64,000 nucleotides of DNA from contig NC_080057.1 of assembly GCF_026212465.1 (NCBI RefSeq), positions 23,385,647 through 23,449,646 on the forward strand. The letters are read 5' to 3'. The notes under the pieces are model-generated. The model was not told the DNA's origin, searched no databases, and saw only the letters and a list, made by a program, of their open reading frames with translations. Positions 1 through 12,108 of the stretch are shown piece by piece. The translations under genes were made by a program, and so were the position numbers. Positions within the stretch are counted from its first letter, which is position 1. Every line of letters begins with the position of its first letter. The stretch is from Amaranthus tricolor (taxonomy: Eukaryota; Streptophyta; Magnoliopsida; Caryophyllales; Amaranthaceae).

Positions 1-689
1 AAGCCTAAGGCCATGTTCCTTAAAACTTATTTTCAGTTCAATTGAGTTTTGTTCAATCCAGTTAGTTGTTTTAAATCTATTAAGTTGAATTCAATCAGTA
101 ATTTTAACTGTCATATTTTACTAACTACTCAATTTGATTTACAACATTTCAATTCAACTCGACTCAATTAGTTCACTTATGTTCAACAGTTTTTAGCCCA
201 AGAGAACAAGCCAAAATCAGGTACAAGTATGCAAAATTTATCTAGGGGATAACATTTTCAGATACTCTTTATAAGAATTCATCTCTGTTTTTTATTAGTC
301 AAACCTGGTTTTTCTAACTAAAGCGTCAAAGTTTCTCATTATGTTCAAACATCCATTGCAATAGAATATCAGCTATTTTAAGTGTTCAACTAACTAAAGC
401 GTCAAAGTTTCCCTTCACTTTTCAGCTCGATTTCATATAGTAAATAAAGTCAACATAGATATTATCTCGGTTTTAATCCAAAGATAATCATTTTGATTAC
501 AATATAATAAAATCACACTCGCTACCTAGGTGGCATCAACTTGGCTACTGAACTAGAAAATCGGAAAATTGGAATATGGTGAATTTAAGTGAAGCATCTA
601 TCCTCCGTACAAGGGCATATTGGGTACAGGAGACGGGTAAGTGAATTACCATGCCACACCACTCACTACTCTTTAACTGTTTCCCCAAA

Positions 690-930
690 AACTAAGGGCA
701 GCATTGCATTGTTCGTGTTGTAAAGGTCTTTGAAAACAATGAACCAATATTTCCCATGTTGTAAAGGTGTAAAACAACCGCATTTTGGGCCGTATTAAGG
801 GATATCTTATTGTTTCTACCGATATTTAGGCATTGCGATAATCACATCACTCCCGTTATCACATCACTATTCCGTTACTCCAATCGCGACTGTTACCAAC
901 ATTTTTTTTACACTATGCTGTTGTGCCCCG
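690..930. repeat. Dispersed TIR element, family A, copy 1
   Basis: Shares ordered motifs with 20335-20540 and 26700-26950: 'gttgtaaagg', 'aatatttcccatgttgtaaaggtg', 'ccgtattaagggatatc', 'gatatttaggc', 'atcacatcactcccgttatc'. It sits in RSH1 intron 3. No coding capacity is seen, so this is probably a non-autonomous DNA transposon. Confidence 0.7.
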
Positions 931-1045
931 AATTGATACATACACACATGTATACACAAAATTGATAAGTACATAATCATATTAAAATTCACTAAAGCCA
1001 GGAGTTGTTTAGCGCTTATTCATGACTTTAATGTTCCATGCCTAC

Positions 1046-4000
1046 CTCCCACAAACTTTCAGCAGAAACGTGATCAAATAAATTGGAATTGGAAGATGAA
1101 ATACAGTGCAACTTCCATCTTTCAGAATCTGGGTGTTGTCTAATTTCCCTGAAGAACCATCCAGCATCTGTAAAGCATGAATTCTCCGGCCAGTGATTGC
1201 CTCTAATATCAGAGGCCCCACATCTCTGTACAAACATAAAATCACAATGAGAAAAATAAGGAAAATGAAGTATAAAAACTGGGCAACAAAATGCTGCTTT
1301 CACCTAAAGATCAAAGACAAACATACTATTTTAAATATCAAGTAAAACGTATCTTATATCCCTATACAATATACAACATTGGTTTATGATTAACTTTTCC
1401 AATATTTTCTACATTTTCTTACATAACACTTACTGATAGGAAGAGTATAAATATCATTTATTTATCTTATAAAAATATTCAATAAGATGGAATATATCCA
1501 TTTAAGAGAGGCCAAGAATTAGAGACAGCAAGAATTTTTTTGGACCAAGGAAATAAAAATAAAAAACATAAAGATGCAATAAAAAGAGAAAAAAAAACTG
1601 ATTTAACACAAGCTCTTCCTTTTGCATTTGCTAGATAATTACGCACTCTAACACTGGCTTGAGTTCCATTTCAAATAATCTTCACAAGATTTCCTAGGCC
1701 AAACAATTTTCTCCAAAAATGATTTCTTCTGTGTACTACAATCATCTTCTCAAAAAGAAATCTTACTTTTTAGCACTTCAAAAACTCTCATGTCATGTGC
1801 CAGGTTTTTGCAGCTGTTACATTCCCCACCATTAAGATACGAAAGAGAAACCCCATGAACAGCTCATACTAAGCACATGCAACACCCACGTAAGTTACTA
1901 TTCTATCCACCTAAATCTGGAGGCCCAACTGAATGAAAAATTCCGATGTTAGAATTACATTAAGGGCAATTTAGTGGTTCTATGAATATGGTTGTTTGGA
2001 ACCTATATCAAAACAATCTAGCTAATAAACATCAAATTACCTTTATTTTGTATAGCCAATCCTAAAAAATTGACATTAACTAAGTCGTAAAAAATAATAG
2101 TCCCTGAAAATAGATACAAGTTTGCACTCCGGTAAGGTTCAGAGAAAGTTACAAGGCACAAAGAATATGTGATGGCTGACCCTTTATTTTGCATAGCCAA
2201 TCCTTCCATTTCAAAAACAGCTTTATAAAATTGATCTAACTCAAAAGACCATTCTAGTCAATTAAATTGGTCATGATCAATAGGGCACCAATGCAGTCCC
2301 TCTACAAAAGGTCTCTCATTACGGTCTAGTGTGAATAGATCCTTATAGAATCTTGAAATCTCACTCCCAATATATTCATCGTCCCTCAAAATCTGACCAT
2401 CTTCGCCCTCCAATTCGCCAATGAAGTTTTTCTTCCTCCTGTCATCACAACCTTAAAGAAAAGCAGAGAGTTTGCGTCACCATCCTTTGCCTATCTCAAT
2501 TTCATTTTTTGTTGCCTTAGTAGGTTCAAGTGATCCAATTCATTTTTCCATTCTTCCTTCTCCGCAATCTCCTCCTGTGACACATAGTTCTCTCTCTCTT
2601 TACAATTCACTTCATTAATTTTTCCCTGTAGATTTTTCTTTTTTTCAACCAAGTCCCCACACACTTCCCTATTCCATACTTTCAACTTACACCTTAATAA
2701 GTTAAGTCATCCCTTTAAAATAAACAGGAAGACAAAAAAAAATTAAAATCCCACATTAGCCACTTGATCTTATTCACCACAGCTGACAGAGATCTAAACT
2801 TCAAAAACTGAAGAGGGAAACTAAAAAAACAAGTCACCCTATTCTCCCTCGAAGGAAAGAACAACTTCCACTCTTGAACTTCTATTGGATCCCAAAAAGC
2901 AGTTGCATGAGGACCAAGGCATCAGGTCAACGAAGGGCGAGCTATCAACTTAGCACCAACAAAAGCAACAAACTCTCATAAAAACCGAAAGACCAAATGT
3001 TATTCCAACTAATATTGCTAATTGAATTCCAAACCTAAAACCACCTCAAAGATATGTGACTCTAATTCAATAAACATATAATGACAAATGTATGTGTCTT
3101 TGTATCACACACAGCTAAATTAAGAAAAAAGTTCCATATTTTAGGTCAAAAATGAAGTGTCTAAATGTTCAGAATTTGAGAGAGGTATTTGAGGTAAGAT
3201 GAAAATCTGAATAACATAGCCCAAAATCTCTTGTTCACACACTTTCACCTTCTCTTTTAAGACTTGCAACTTATTAATGAGAAGAAAACCCCTCCAACTA
3301 AGGAAATCACAGTCATTTTCACCAAAATTTAGAAATCCAATGTGTTAAAACCATAGTGAAAAAAAAAAAAGAATACATCCTACCATATCACATTGTATAG
3401 TCCACAAATAAAGTTGGTTCAAGGAATATTTCATGGACTTGGCCTATATTTAGCATACAATAACCTCATCACCCCATTATTGCATCATTGTGATCATTAC
3501 CACAATTGTGACCAAAATCACATTTTTACACCACAACTAATACACACTTTAACAAAGAGAAAAACTATAGGACCTTTCTCGAGCCAAATCTAGTGGTTTT
3601 ATGAGCTCATTAGTCATTACTCCATGTCTCCACTTACTTTATACAGTATACATGCAATTCACTTAACATTTACATCGAGTATCCAATGTCAATGAATTGG
3701 GCACGCAAACACATAATGTTCCCTTAAATTATGAGAATATACAGAAAAACAATTTAAAAAAATCATATCCTACTATTGTGTTAGATAAAGATCAATAATT
3801 TCGGATTAATGACAATATCAAATCATTTGCATTTGAGAAAAATCGGTGGAATCAACACAACTAAAAGTCGTATTGCAAATCCTTCCCATTCGCTTCACAC
3901 CCGATTATTTTGGTATATACACTTATTTTCTTACCAATCTACCATTCAAATGAAAACTGGCAACTATTACCTGTAGAGAAATATACAATTTAAAATGATC

Positions 4001-4722
4001 ATGTACTTGAGCCCCTAATATCCACTCCTTTTACCAAACAAAACAATTGAATCCAAAATATTCACATGACAAGGAAACACAAGACAATTGCATTAAATGA
4101 AAAAAAAAAATCCAAATTTCCCAATTAAGTAGGTATTCCGCATGAAGATGACTTTTCATCGCTAAAAACTACCAATATTTATATGATTACTCGATATAGC
4201 ACCCCAATTTCACTTAAACATAATGATCAACATTCCTAATTTCACTCTTATGCAAAACTACCGAGTTAGGTTTTAAATTCAAAGTCATTTAAGTTAGCTT
4301 CAACAACAAGCGAGCACAAAAACAATAGCATTAAATTAAAAGATCCAAAATATTCCCAATCAACGCAATAAACTGGCAATGAAGATAGGAAAATCGACTC
4401 ACATATACGCGCCGGTTGAATCTTCTAAAAGAATAACAAGACGAAGAACTCTGAGTAGTACTAGCTAACGAACCAGTAAGAGTCCGCGGAGCTTTCCAAG
4501 CACAAGAAAAAACACTACAATCATACCTCCCTTCTCCTCTCGATATCTTTAGCTTACATACACTAACACATTCCACTGAAACTGCAAGAAAATCACAATT
4601 CAATCAGCAAAAAAAAACACAAAATTGAACTGAAATTCGTACAAGAATTACACAAAAGATAAGCAAAGGAAATGAAGAATAGAAAGAGAATGAAAACCTG
4701 ACAAAGATGGAGCAGACGCCAT
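1046..4722 (-). CDS. RSH1: RelA/SpoT homologue RSH1, 5' exons only (runs off left edge)
   Basis: Three exons are visible: 4722-4698 (MASAPSLS plus one base), 4581-4403 and 1225-1046. Joined in phase they give the N-terminus of the plastid (p)ppGpp synthetase/hydrolase homologue RSH1. Recognisable stretches are SVSVECVSVCKL, SCAWKAPRTLTGSLAST, and ERWKLHCIS followed by SAESLWE, which precede the HD hydrolase domain in known RSH1 proteins. The HD, synthetase, TGS and ACT domains are not in this window. RSH1 acts in the chloroplast stringent response, and the Ser/Thr/Arg-rich start fits a transit peptide. The exon 2 donor may be 4403 (GTGAGT, preferred) or 4409 (GTATAT); both keep frame. Intron 2 is 3.2 kb and holds a LINE relic. 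Intron 3 starts at 1045 and leaves the window, so 1-1045 is intronic. Identity is from family knowledge; function of this copy is inferred. Confidence 0.85.
2220..2695 (-). mobile_element. Degenerate LINE (non-LTR retrotransposon) ORF2 fragment
   Basis: The minus strand reads LKVWNREVCGDLVEKKKNL, then after lesions NFIGELEGEDGQILRDDEYI, SRFYKDLFT and WCPIDHDQFN. This is the linker between endonuclease and reverse transcriptase typical of plant L1-type elements (usual form WNKEVFGDL ... KDGDKNTKFFH ... F.S.LY). Frame breaks and a stop interrupt it, and the RT catalytic FxDD region is absent, so it is dead. It lies in RSH1 intron 2 in the same orientation as the gene. A short direct repeat (ggctatgcaaaataaaggg-like at 2187-2205 and 2037-2057) follows it. 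Confidence 0.7.
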
Positions 4723-4976
4723 TGTTTACCGCGAAGCATCGGAAAGTGAAGAAGGCATCGAAGGAGGATGATGATGGCGGAAAATGGAGAATTGGAAGGA
4801 GTGTTAGTGTGGTGAGATTGTTTGGTATATTTTGAATTGATAAGGTAAGTGTTTGGTTGAAGATAGAGAGAGAAGGAGAAAAACCAAATTAAGGCGATAA
4901 TGGAAAAGGAGAAAGTGGACTAAACAAACTAGACTTGGAGAGCGTGGTCAAGGCCACACGAATGACAATATTGTGG

Positions 4977-5425
4977 AGCAAACTTTAGAAAATTCGAATA
5001 AAATAAGATTATTTAATAACTTAAATTTAAAAATAAATTTCGTAAAAACTTATTTTTCAAAATAAGCGTCCGTACATTCAAGCCTAGTTTCAGGAACATT
5101 CGCTGTTACTAACAGCGAAACATTGAAAAAAAATGGGATAACAGCGACCTTAAGGTTAATTGGTAACTCCTTAATCTCATCGGCTGGAATAAGGAAGTAA
5201 CTGAGAACTGAAAACTTAAAACGCATTAAGTCGTTGTTACTAACAGCAACTTAAAAAAAAATAATTTTTTTTAAGTCGCTGTTAGTAACAGCGAATGATC
5301 CCGAGGCTAAGCTTGTATGTACGGACGCTTATTTTGGAAATTAAGTTTTCACAAAGCTTATTTTTAGAATTAAGTTGTTAAAACATCTTATTTTATTCAA
5401 ATTTTCCAAACTTTATGGAATATAT
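4977..5425. mobile_element. Foldback element with long terminal inverted repeats, family B, copy 1
   Basis: The left arm (about 4977-5130) is complementary to the right arm (about 5270-5425). Each arm carries 'aaaataagcgtccgtaca' and ends inward in a 'cgctgttactaacagcg' palindrome. The arms are roughly 140 bp and pair nearly end to end. It lies about 250 bp upstream of the RSH1 start. Related copies are at 14752-15263, 44790-45235 and 54015-54450. No ORF is present, so it is non-autonomous. Confidence 0.8.
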
Positions 5426-5432
5426 CAAACTT

Positions 5433-5645
5433 AAAAAATGGTTAATGAATACTTCATATGAATATCATGTTAGCAAAATAAAAAATACTCCTATAAATAT
5501 ATTATAAATTTTTGTGTGAGACGATTTCACCGTGGGACGCATTTGGTTAATAAATACTTCATATGAATATCATGTTAGCAAAATAATAAATAAAAGTATC
5601 ACAAACTTTTGTTTGAGACGGTTTCACTGTGAGACACATTTCATA
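5433..5645. repeat. Imperfect tandem duplication, unit about 105 bp
   Basis: Two adjacent copies contain 'aatacttcatatgaatatc', 'atgttagcaaaataa' and a 'gagacg(a/g)tttcac(c/t)gtg' tail. The 'gagacggtttcactgtgagac' end recurs elsewhere in the window (for example near 30340-30480). Confidence 0.75.
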
Positions 5646-6726
5646 CATTAGTTAAATAGTTTAATTAATATTTAATACTATAAGTTATTAGAATATGAGC
5701 TCAAAAGAACTCGTCTCCCCGAAAGAGGGGTTCTCACATAAGCACCTCAAAATATATAGGAGTATTAAACTTAAATAATATTGATTTATAGAATAATTTT
5801 TAGAGTGATTGTGATATTTAAAATATAAGTTTAATTATAATAAAAGAAATACACTTTGAGAAAATTTTAAAAGTTACCTTAGAGTGGAAATTTTGAAAAA
5901 CTTAAACATAGTGATGTGTAGATAGTACCAAAAATAATAAAATGCGTATAAGTGAAATTAATGTTAAAAATTAAAAATATGACAAAATCTATAGAATGAA
6001 AGATTATTACGTATGAGTCTTGGAGAATGAAATAAATGTAAAAGAGATTTCTAAACTATCATTTAGATTATAATCTATTTGTGCCTTTGAAATTATCGTA
6101 CTTTTTCGCTTTCACTTTGTCACAACTTTTTTTAATGAACATGTCTCCATCATTTTCTTTAATTTTCATCTACACGTTTTCATTCTCTTTCAATTTATCC
6201 ACACAATATAAATGATCTCATTTATCCTTAATTTTTGTGTAAGTATTTTTATTGCAATTTCTATGAGTGTTCATAACTCAGAAATCATAATTTTTGTCTA
6301 ACACAAATTCTCAAATGAAACAGTCTCACAGTAAGACCATTATTATTGAACTGGCCAATTAATCTTAAAATAATTAATTATAATCTTAAAATGGTCATTT
6401 TAGTTAAAATGGTCAATTCTAATTAAAGTGATCACATAATATATTAAAGTACTCGCTTACAATTTTAAAATGATAATTATATTTGTCTTATTTTGAGAAT
6501 TTTCCCCTAAATATTGTTACTTAATACTTCTATTTTATTAAGGTTATGGAATAAATTAGTTGTTGTGGACGATCTCTTACACCATTGTGGCAAAGGTTTG
6601 AATGCCACCACTTTTTTGTTATATTTTTTGTTTGATAAAAATCTGAGATTGAACAAATAAAAAAACCTTGCATTTGACATTAATACATTTCTAAGTTACG
6701 TACAACTACAACCATTTACAAGCTGA

Positions 6727-8805
6727 ATGAGGACTTTGAAATCAGTCGTGAAAAGCTACATCAATGAAGTTTCTTTAACTCATTGCCGATCAATTAAGTT
6801 GGGAGACATACAAATTACGTACATTGCAAACAACATCATTAATGGCTACGCCAAATGCGGTCATGTGGGAATCGCACACCAACTGTTCGATGAAATGTTT
6901 CAAAGAGATACAGTTTCTTGGAACACCATTATTGCTGGGTATATAAATTCTGTATGCTTCAATCGTTCTTGGAATATCTTCAATGAAATGAGATGGCTTA
7001 GGTTTCGGGTTGATGAGTACACTTTTGCTAGTCTTCTCAAAGGGGCTGCTTCTAATGGTAAGCTTATTTGTGGGGAGCAATTGCATTCTATGGTCATTAA
7101 ACTCGGGTACCAATCCGATGTATATACTGCAAGTTCACTTTTAGATATGTATGTCAAATCTAGGAGAGTTGGGGATGCATATGTTGTGTTTAACATGATG
7201 CCATTTCGCAGTTCTGTAACATGGAATGCTATGATTGCTGGGTTTGTGGAAAAACGTGATTTTCAAACTGCATTTGAGCTTTTTGATTGTATGGAAAAAG
7301 AGGGTATACAGATTCATGATGGGACAATTGCCCCTTTATTGACTTTGCTTAACGACCCTGGCTATTACCGGTTAACTATTCAGCTTCATTCGAAGATTAT
7401 CAAACATGGGTTGAGTTACAATAATATTGTATGCAATGCTCTTCTTACCGCATATTCAGAGTGCGGTTCGTTGGAACACGCTGAGAAGTTGTTCCATGGT
7501 GGTTTTGATTTTCATGATTTAGTATCATGGAATTCTATGTTGGGGGCTTATATTGTACATAAAAAGGAAAGGCTTGCGATTAAAGTCTTCTATGATATGC
7601 AAGAATTTGGTTTCGAACCTGATATTTATACGTATACAAGTATCATTAGTGCTTGTTTTGATAGTGGAACACAAGCTTATGGAAATTGTTTCCATTGCTT
7701 GGTTATAAAGAAGGGGCTAGATAGTTTCACTGCCATAGCCAACACTCTGATAGCTATGTATCTCAAGTCGAGTGGAAAAGCTATGGCCGATGCAATGAGG
7801 TTGTTTGAATCAATAGACCATAAAGATTCTGTCTCTTGGAATTCTGTTTTGACTGGGTTCTCACAGTATGGCCTGAGTGAAAATGCCATAAAGTTCTTCG
7901 GGAAGATGCGGTCACATGATGTTGGGATTGACCACTATTCTTTTTCTTCAGTCCTGAGATCATGTGCTGTTTTAGCTTCCCTACATTTAGGTCGACAAGT
8001 TCATGTTCTAGTTCTTAGAACTGGATTAGAATCAAATGAGCATGTGGCTGGTGCATTAATATTCATGTATTCTAAATGTGGGTTACTTGATGATGCTAGA
8101 AGGTCCTTTGAAGATACCCCCAAAGACAGCCCAATTACTTGGAACTTTATCATATTTGGGTATGCTCAACATGGACAAGGCAAACTTGCCCTTGATCTTT
8201 TTTATCAAATGACAAAAAGTAGGGTGAAACTCGACCATGTAACCTTCGTTGCTGTCTTGACAGCTTGTAGTCACATGGGATGGGTGGAAGAAGGTCGACA
8301 TATTATTGAAACAATGGAGTCTACGTATGGGATTCCACTAAGAATGGAACATTATTGTTGTGCCATTGATTTGTTTGGCAGAGCAGGGATGTTAGATGAG
8401 GTGAAGGCCTTGGTAAAATCGATGCCATTCGAGCCAGATGCAATGGTCTGGAAAACTATCCTAGCTGCATGTAAAATGTGTGGGGATGTTGAATATGCAT
8501 ATGAGGTAACAAGTCATCTGCTTGAAAGTGCTCCTGAAGAGCATTGTACTTATGTCATCATGTCTGATATTTATGGGCGCCTTAAGAGGTGGGAAGAGAA
8601 AGCTCAGCTGACAAGGTTGATGAGGGAGAGAGGGGTAAAGAAGGTCCCAGGCTGGAGTTGGATCGAGATAAACAACGAATCTCATGCTTTTAATGCCGAG
8701 AGTAGTTCTCACCCTAATTCTTTGGAGATTTATGATACTTTGGAAAAACTTATGGAGGAAATCGGGATGCTAAAACTTGCCTCTATTCCTGAGGTTTTCG
8801 TCTAG
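6727..8805 (+). CDS. PLS-class pentatricopeptide repeat protein (At3g25970-like)
   Basis: A single uninterrupted 692-codon ORF, as is usual for plant PPR genes. Arrays of 31-36-residue repeats are marked by recurring helices such as VSWNTIIAGYI, VTWNAMIAGFV, VSWNSMLGAYI, VSWNSVLTGFS and ITWNFIIFGYA, spaced about 100 residues apart as in the PLS subfamily. The C-terminal 95 residues form E/E+ motifs (PDAMVWKTILAACK ... VPGWSWIEI), and the protein ends without a DYW deaminase domain. Such proteins bind single-stranded organellar RNA and usually act in C-to-U editing or transcript processing; an E-class protein without DYW would need a partner deaminase. The upstream in-frame TGA at 6724-6726, immediately before the ATG, supports the start. 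The target RNA and organelle cannot be read from the sequence. Confidence 0.93.
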   Translation: MRTLKSVVKSYINEVSLTHCRSIKLGDIQITYIANNIINGYAKCGHVGIAHQLFDEMFQRDTVSWNTIIAGYINSVCFNRSWNIFNEMRWLRFRVDEYTFASLLKGAASNGKLICGEQLHSMVIKLGYQSDVYTASSLLDMYVKSRRVGDAYVVFNMMPFRSSVTWNAMIAGFVEKRDFQTAFELFDCMEKEGIQIHDGTIAPLLTLLNDPGYYRLTIQLHSKIIKHGLSYNNIVCNALLTAYSECGSLEHAEKLFHGGFDFHDLVSWNSMLGAYIVHKKERLAIKVFYDMQEFGFEPDIYTYTSIISACFDSGTQAYGNCFHCLVIKKGLDSFTAIANTLIAMYLKSSGKAMADAMRLFESIDHKDSVSWNSVLTGFSQYGLSENAIKFFGKMRSHDVGIDHYSFSSVLRSCAVLASLHLGRQVHVLVLRTGLESNEHVAGALIFMYSKCGLLDDARRSFEDTPKDSPITWNFIIFGYAQHGQGKLALDLFYQMTKSRVKLDHVTFVAVLTACSHMGWVEEGRHIIETMESTYGIPLRMEHYCCAIDLFGRAGMLDEVKALVKSMPFEPDAMVWKTILAACKMCGDVEYAYEVTSHLLESAPEEHCTYVIMSDIYGRLKRWEEKAQLTRLMRERGVKKVPGWSWIEINNESHAFNAESSSHPNSLEIYDTLEKLMEEIGMLKLASIPEVFV

Positions 8806-10583
8806 CAGCGGTCTCTTGCTGATGAATTCTGTGAATGATTGCCTGCGGCTCACTTACATTTGCCAAGTCTAAAATTTAAAATGTGATATACGTGCAGTGG
8901 ATTGTGTGGAAGATGGGCATATAATAAAGTAAGTTTGATCATATTCCATTACCCGAACACTATAAAGTGACTCCCACAGCCTACAGGGTTCGGTGGGTTA
9001 GCCTAACCTTTGTAAAACAATGTGAATGTTTTTGATTAACCATTGATAAAAAACACCATTAACAACTTCAAATAAAAGTTAGATCATATATCTCGGATAA
9101 TATGTCTAGAATTATGCATCTGTTACTTGAATTATGTATACTAACTAGTCTTGATTAGATTTGCATACTAGTAGTGTCACAATAATTTGTTTCTCTTCTT
9201 GCAGTACACATTTTCATGAAAACACATGTTTTGTAAACAAAAATTGTCTACTCAAGAGTCAAAATCGTACTATGCTTGCAAATTTAATGAGTGATTGTGA
9301 TTATGGTTTTGTATAATAGATTAATAGTTATATGTTTTGTGTAGGCATGATCATGGGTGTACTTTGGTATTTTCAATTTTTTACTTGCTAATATATGCCT
9401 ATTCTTATATCCTATATAGTTGATGTCATGCATATTTTCAGTGAATAATACAAGTTAAATAGATTTTTGCTTTGATATACAAGCAAGTTAACATATGTAT
9501 GGCAAGTGCATGGTTCTCTCTCTAGTGATAGCTCTATTTGGCATCCGTGGGCCGCATGCCTCTTTCATTGGAGCTAGATGGAGTCCTCCTCTGTGATTTG
9601 TACACAACCAATGAATTAATATGTGGGAACTGAGTATAGTACACTACTGGGTTAATTTTATGAAAAGTAGATGGTCTCACTTTGTGTACATTATAGTGCG
9701 AAATATTGGTCGCATCACCACAGTGCTACGGTAATGTAAAAGTTTTGATGTTATTGTGACTGAAATATAGGTCATGATAAAACCATCTGCGATACTGATT
9801 TTGTGACTGTCACCACTTAAGGGCAGTAGGCATATATGTAACCTACAGGTTGTGTTTAACTAATTAGTATGACATACAACACCTAATTCTAGATTTTAGA
9901 CATCTGGTAAAAAGAAAAAATTACTTGATGCTTTTTAAGGTTTGATGAGTATTTGGTAGGCAATTATAATGTAGAAGACAAGTCCAAATGTGTAACAGTT
10001 TTACATAAGGGTATTTTGGGTTAGCTGGGTTTTTCAGGCAATGGTTTAGGATGATTTTTGAGGAGTCTAAGGACTTGGTTTGATGTTTTTGGACCTACAC
10101 AACCAAGGTTAGTAGCAAGCTAGACCAAGGTCATGAGCATACTGCAGAATATCGGCTGCATTAATGATCACTTTGTATAGGTTTTTTAGTTTACTGCGAT
10201 TGTAAGTGTATAAAAAGTCTGTGGAAATCGTTTCGCGACAATTACCGCAACCAAGAGTCCAAAGACCACGTTCGAGATTTTGCACCATACCAAGCAATAC
10301 TCCAGAGAATGCCTTTCCGAGTTTCAAGTCATACTTGTTTTGGTGTGATTTTGTTAGCAAAACTCTTAATATTTTTATTACTTGTATAGTGCAGTCTAGA
10401 ATTGGTTATTGATTTAATATTTTGAAGTTAGACACTTATGATTGATTTCTCTAATACCCAAGTTGGTGCGAGTTCCATGTAAGTAGTATGTCTCTGTCAT
10501 TCTACTAATAGCCAAAATAACAAAAAAATATGGTTGCAAAGGTAGTTTTACTTCCCCTTAAATTTTATTGTTCAATTAGAAGT

Positions 10584-10849
10584 TGATATAACATATCCTG
10601 GGGCACAACCATTAACTTAAGCTTTTGATTAAATATCTTGACATGGCATCAAAGCCAACGTGATAGAAGTTCATGGGTTACAAGCTCATCCACCCCTTCA
10701 ATTGGTATATCAAGCGCCATGTTAGAGGAGAACATGTGATGCATCTACGTTTCTATCTCAAAAGGCTCTCGTATGAGGGGGCGTGATAGAGTATATTACA
10801 TATCTTGGGTTACATCATTAGAGTTTTTGATTGAGTTGGTTCCTTTACA
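10584..10849 (+). mobile_element. TRIM (miniature LTR retrotransposon), copy 1
   Basis: Left LTR is 10584-10643 (tgatataacatatcc ... cttgaca) and right LTR 10784-10849 (tgatagagtatattaca ... ctttaca). Directly after the left LTR is tggcatcaaagcc, a decayed form of the initiator tRNA-Met primer-binding site TGGTATCAGAGCC. Just before the right LTR is a purine tract (gtatgagggggcg). The flanking 5-mers gaagt and aaagt look like a target-site duplication with one mismatch. At about 270 bp with no coding capacity, it is typical of TRIMs. Confidence 0.8.
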
Positions 10850-11723
10850 AAAGTTCTATTTTTCAGTTTGTACATGTGATGTGACTTAGGTCTGCCCGTT
10901 AAACTGTTCCATCCACTATCATGCTTGGTTGTTATGTTTGCACCATTGTCTCGCCCTTTCCGATTTCAATTTGCATTATTTTCTGATCTCGTTCTCATAA
11001 CATATTGTATCCCAATTTCAATGCACATTGATGTTAATATCATAGAAGTATGTAATACATGTTCTTGCAATCAACATTTTTTGTACCTGCTGATCTTTAG
11101 CTGTAATGAATAAAGCGATGCTTAATTGGAGTTGCATTAGCTAGTGTCCAATTGCGTTTTGGTGCTTTCGTTATACTCATCAATATTGACTCGTTCTCGC
11201 ATTGTTGTGAAGCACAAGATAAGATTTCCACTATTGAGATAAAACTGGACATAAATGCCATCATTGAAGTTTGCTACTATATGTTCAAGGGTCGCCACGA
11301 TCACTGATACTGGTAAGATGATGTATAAGCAGAAGTCTGTTATTAATGGTGCTTCCTTTACCCATATGGAATATATTAATAGTTATTTGACATTTAGTCC
11401 AATATCAAGGATTCAAGGATGCTCTGTATTGTGCTCTTTTAAGAGTGTTTCATTTTCTGAATACCAGGTTATTGATTCTGGATCCGGACAAAGAAAGAAA
11501 TGGTGCAGGAAAGTGTTCTAGGTTCATCCTGCCTGTGACAATCCTAAGCTGAAGACTGATAGTAAGTACCATTATCTCTTTTCTAATTAGTCTACTATTC
11601 TGTTCCCATTCCAGATAAAACTTCTTTGAATTTTTGTTTGATGATCTGAATTCAATATGTGCTTTAAGAATAACCTTTCTTTTTCATTAATCATTATTTC
11701 AATGTCATTGACTGACTCCATCT

Positions 11724-11775
11724 AGGGCGGGGTTTGGGGTCGAATGTATGCAACCTTATCCTTGTTCGTGATTAC
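11724..11775 (-). repeat. SINE-like 3' tail fragment
   Basis: Read on the minus strand it gives 'aacaaggataaggttgcat' then 'cgaccccaaaccccgcc', which resembles the conserved 3' end of Au-type plant SINEs. A plus-strand relative is at 47078-47170. The tRNA-related head is not visible. Confidence 0.5.
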
Positions 11776-12108
11776 ATCATGTGCAACTTCACATAAATAT
11801 ATAGTGCACATGATTTAATGAGTCATTTTACTGTAGTCCATCATAATCTAAAACCAAAGAACTATAAATCTTAGGCCATGTGCTTCAAAAATAACGCGGC
11901 TCGTATATCAAGGCAAACATAAATCTTACATTTCATTTAATACAAGACAACTATGTGATTCTCACACATTATTGTTTTTTCCAATTCACCAATAAAATGA
12001 AAAAAATACACACTACATAGGAAATAATAGAATCATTTTTGGTTGCATAAAAGACTTGAATAAATAATCAATATTAACTCGGATGGATTTTCATGGAGTG
12101 AAAGTAGC

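Larger units (their letters stand above)
8806..12108. other. Intergenic region between the PPR gene and the first MLP gene
   Basis: It holds the PPR 3' flank, a TRIM retrotransposon at 10584-10849 and a reversed SINE-like tail at 11724-11775. I see no convincing gene. Short ORFs at 10206-10412, 10925-11113 and 11255-11521 have no recognisable domain, and they lie in DNA with the base composition of the flanks. Confidence 0.6.

Noticed and set aside
11255..11560. ORF ending in a basic stretch (QRKKWCRKVF) after a possible splice site
   Set aside because: No conserved domain recognised, no consistent neighbouring exons, and composition like the surrounding intergenic DNA.
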